Positions 7,829 through 9,506 of a stretch of 9,506 nt of DNA are shown in pieces. The position numbers and the translations under genes were made by a program. The notes under the pieces were generated by a model. It saw only the letters and a list, made by a program, of their open reading frames with translations. It was not told the origin of the DNA and ran no database searches. The stretch is from Desulfocapsa sp. (GTDB lineage: Bacteria; Desulfobacterota; Desulfobulbia; Desulfobulbales; Desulfocapsaceae), in the NCBI GenBank assembly GCA_030638765.1, contig DAOWDZ010000221.1, positions 1-9,506 of the forward strand, written 5' to 3'. How positions within the stretch are numbered: the first letter of the stretch is position 1; each line of letters starts with the position of its first letter.

Positions 7829-7837
7829 TTAAAAGAG
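7803..7837 (+). repeat. Imperfect inverted repeat upstream of the TraB-family gene
   Basis: CTCTTTT (7803-7809) pairs with AAAAGAG (7831-7837), and AACAT (7813-7817) pairs with ATGTT (7826-7830). A 3-base bulge (CAA) lies on the left and the loop is 8 bases, making 12 base pairs in all. No T run follows on the plus strand. It could be an mRNA hairpin or a protein-binding site about 55 bases before the next start codon. No known operator is recognised. Confidence 0.35.
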
Positions 7838-7890
7838 TGATCCCGGGTAGAGCTAAAAATACAAAATTCACATATTAGCAATATATAACA

Positions 7891-9087
7891 ATGTCAAACA
7901 GATCATTTCCAGAATATGAATATGCATCAGATGTCCATGTCGTAACCTATGAAGAGAAGACCGTTCTTCTCATTGGAACGGCACACATCTCTCAGGAATC
8001 AGTTGAACTGGTAGAGGAAGTTATATCACAGGAAAATCCAGACTGTGTCTGTATAGAACTTGATGAAAAGCGTTTTGCAGCGCTCACCCAGAAAAAGAAA
8101 TGGCAATCGCTTGACCTCAAACAGATCATCAAAGATAAGCAGCTATCCACCTTGATGATTAATCTACTCATGGCCTCTTACCAGAAAAAGCTAGGGGGAC
8201 AACTTGGCGTAACTCCGGGTGCTGAATTATTGAAAGCTGCAAAAACGGCTGAAGAACATGACATCCCTATTTCATTGTGTGATCGTGATGTACGAACCAC
8301 TCTCCGTCGTGCATGGAAATCCACCTCATTCTTTAAAAAAGGCTACTTACTTACAACTCTTTTTGCATCTCTTTTTGATTCAACTGAAATAAGTGAAGAA
8401 AAGCTCGCTGAAATGAAGCAGAAAGATGTTCTTTCCGAATTGATGACTGAAATGGGAACAGTTCTGCCAGATGTTAAAAAAGTTCTTATCGATGAACGCG
8501 ACATCTATCTTTCTGAAAAAATCAAAGCGACTGAGGGAGACCGACTGGTGGCTGTTGTTGGAGCAGGTCATATCCAGGGAATTAAACAAATATTCAACGA
8601 TGACAGAAGTGGTGACATTGCAGATATATCCACCATTCCACCCATTTCAAAAATGTGGAAGATACTTGGCTGGTCAATCCCCACATTGATCATCGGATCG
8701 ATTGTAACCATTGGAATGCAAAAAGGAATGGCAGATGCAGGTGCTAATCTGCTCTATTGGATACTTGCCAACGGCATACCATCTGCCATTGGTGGGATAC
8801 TCGCCTTTGCCAACCCACTCACTGTAATCGGTGCTTTTGCTGCTGCACCGGTGACAAGTCTTACACCTGTAATTGGTGCTGGCTATGTAGCCGCCTTTAT
8901 CCAGGTTATGCGCACGCCTCCCGTGGTTATAGAATTTGAGACCGTTGGTGATGACATGGGAACAGTGAAAGGCTGGTGGAAAAACAAACTACTCAGAGTA
9001 TTTCTGGTCTTTCTTTTTACGGGCTTGGGTTCCTCAATTGGAACCTACATCGGCGGCTATGAAATCATTAAGAATTTAATTAGTTAA
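7891..9087 (+). CDS. TraB/PrgY-family protein with C-terminal membrane domain
   Basis: This 398-residue protein belongs to the TraB/PrgY (Tiki-like) superfamily. That family is named after the enterococcal pAD1/pCF10 pheromone-shutdown proteins; its animal member Tiki is a membrane metalloprotease. Seen here are the two GxxH motifs of the fold, GTAH at 29-32 (within LLIGTAHIS) and GAGH at 224-227 (within VVGAGHIQGI). Also present are the acidic IELDEKR segment with Glu56, GAELLKA at 110-116, DRD at 131-133 and DERD with Arg203. The last 145 residues hold about four hydrophobic segments (about 256-277, 286-308, 311-340, 367-388), so the N-terminal domain is membrane tethered. There is no N-terminal signal peptide. 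The substrate in free-living bacteria is unknown; a role in pheromone control is not implied here. The stop lies 16 bases before yhbY, which suggests co-transcription. No Shine-Dalgarno sequence precedes the ATG. Confidence 0.92.
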   Translation: MSNRSFPEYEYASDVHVVTYEEKTVLLIGTAHISQESVELVEEVISQENPDCVCIELDEKRFAALTQKKKWQSLDLKQIIKDKQLSTLMINLLMASYQKKLGGQLGVTPGAELLKAAKTAEEHDIPISLCDRDVRTTLRRAWKSTSFFKKGYLLTTLFASLFDSTEISEEKLAEMKQKDVLSELMTEMGTVLPDVKKVLIDERDIYLSEKIKATEGDRLVAVVGAGHIQGIKQIFNDDRSGDIADISTIPPISKMWKILGWSIPTLIIGSIVTIGMQKGMADAGANLLYWILANGIPSAIGGILAFANPLTVIGAFAAAPVTSLTPVIGAGYVAAFIQVMRTPPVVIEFETVGDDMGTVKGWWKNKLLRVFLVFLFTGLGSSIGTYIGGYEIIKNLIS

Positions 9088-9103
9088 AACAGAGAATAAG
9101 AAC

Positions 9104-9445
9104 ATGACTGAAGAAACAAAAGATACTGATAAAAAAGCAGGTCCAGAACTTAACACCAAACAAAAAAAATTCCTTAAAGGATTAGGTCACTCCCTCAGTC
9201 CCGTTGTAACAGTTGGAAAGGAAGGACTGGGTGAAAAAATAATCAAAGCCACTGTACTCGAACTCAGTCGTCACGAACTGATCAAAATCAAGCTTGGCAA
9301 AAGTAGCCCGTCTTCCAAACAGGAAGCTGTTAACCTACTCCTACCCCAAAGCGAAAGCAGCCTGGTACAGGTCATTGGAAACACCATTCTCCTTTTTAAG
9401 CAAAACCTACAAATGGAGAAGGATAAACGGATTAAGCTTCCTTAA
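9104..9445 (+). CDS. yhbY: YhbY family RNA-binding protein (CRS1-YhbY/CRM domain), ribosome assembly factor
   Basis: This 113-residue protein has one CRM domain over about residues 16-101. It starts LNTKQKKFLKGLGHSLSPVV and carries the GxxG loop GKEG at 38-41, then the characteristic HELIKIKL at 57-64 and VQVIGNTILLFK at 88-99. The order and wording follow E. coli YhbY closely, including the C-terminal IKLP. YhbY associates with pre-50S ribosomal particles and its CRM fold binds structured RNA. The first 15 residues are a charged extension, slightly longer than in E. coli. The gene follows the TraB-family gene by 16 bases and probably shares its transcript; in E. coli yhbY instead lies near rlmE-ftsH. 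The upstream sequence has only AGAATAAG, a weak ribosome-binding match. No terminator is seen downstream within the window. Confidence 0.95.
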   Translation: MTEETKDTDKKAGPELNTKQKKFLKGLGHSLSPVVTVGKEGLGEKIIKATVLELSRHELIKIKLGKSSPSSKQEAVNLLLPQSESSLVQVIGNTILLFKQNLQMEKDKRIKLP

Positions 9446-9479
9446 AGTTTTATTGAGAAAAGATCTGAAGGAACATCTT

Positions 9480-9506
9480 GTGCGGCAACATGAAGCTGGC
9501 AGGTAC
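9480..9506 (+). CDS. Possible start of a further gene, cut by the window end
   Basis: GAAGGA at 9467-9472 is the clearest Shine-Dalgarno-like sequence ahead of any possible start in this window. It lies seven bases before a GTG at 9480 that opens a frame reading VRQHEAGRY to the edge. The same frame is open further left, and a TTG at 9453 would give MRKDLKEH followed by the same residues. An alternative TTG at 9478 opens another frame. Too little is present to name the product or fix the start; the frame reads like plausible protein, and the spacing after yhbY fits an operon. Confidence 0.35.

Overview
The window shows a moderately AT-rich bacterial chromosome segment from a diderm with a peptidoglycan wall. 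Two secreted proteins carry lipoboxes without an inner-membrane retention Asp, and there is a class A penicillin-binding protein and an MltD-type lytic transglycosylase. The protein repertoire (large PBP1A-like enzyme, MltD with three LysM domains, membrane-anchored TraB/PrgY protein, YhbY) fits a Desulfobacterota/deltaproteobacterial genome, perhaps Desulfobulbales-like. This assignment is an impression from family resemblance and is not proven by any single base in the window.

Layout from left to right. Bases 1-26 are the 3' end of a 23S rRNA gene. A 112-base spacer follows, then a complete 5S rRNA gene (139-254) and a strong hairpin terminator (265-308) that works in both directions. No tRNA gene is seen around the 5S gene. 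Two minus-strand genes converge on the rRNA operon: a 611-residue TPR-like lipoprotein (436-2271), and upstream of it a 1118-residue bifunctional PBP1A-type peptidoglycan synthase (2401-5757). A 256-base divergent region (5758-6013) holds a good sigma-70-type promoter for the PBP, and the transcript leader contains a long-range inverted repeat. Reading rightward are a lipoprotein MltD-type lytic transglycosylase with three LysM domains (6014-7738), a G-poor C-rich stretch that looks like a Rho termination region, a TraB/PrgY-family membrane protein (7891-9087), and 16 bases later a YhbY/CRS1-YhbY ribosome-associated RNA-binding protein (9104-9445). The last bases may be the start of another gene cut by the window edge.

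How the genes may work together. The centre of the window is a cell-wall module: a peptidoglycan polymerase/crosslinker and a peptidoglycan-cleaving enzyme are divergently transcribed from one intergenic region. The TPR-like lipoprotein just downstream of the polymerase recalls the LpoA-PBP1A pairing of Enterobacteria. That link is inference from position, lipobox and helical-repeat character only. The PBP also carries an extra segment of about 200 residues between the SxN and KTG motifs of its transpeptidase domain, which E. coli PBP1A lacks. I see no mobile element, CRISPR array, tRNA, or clearly new multi-gene defence or metabolic system. The PBP insertion plus its putative lipoprotein partner is the most interesting candidate.
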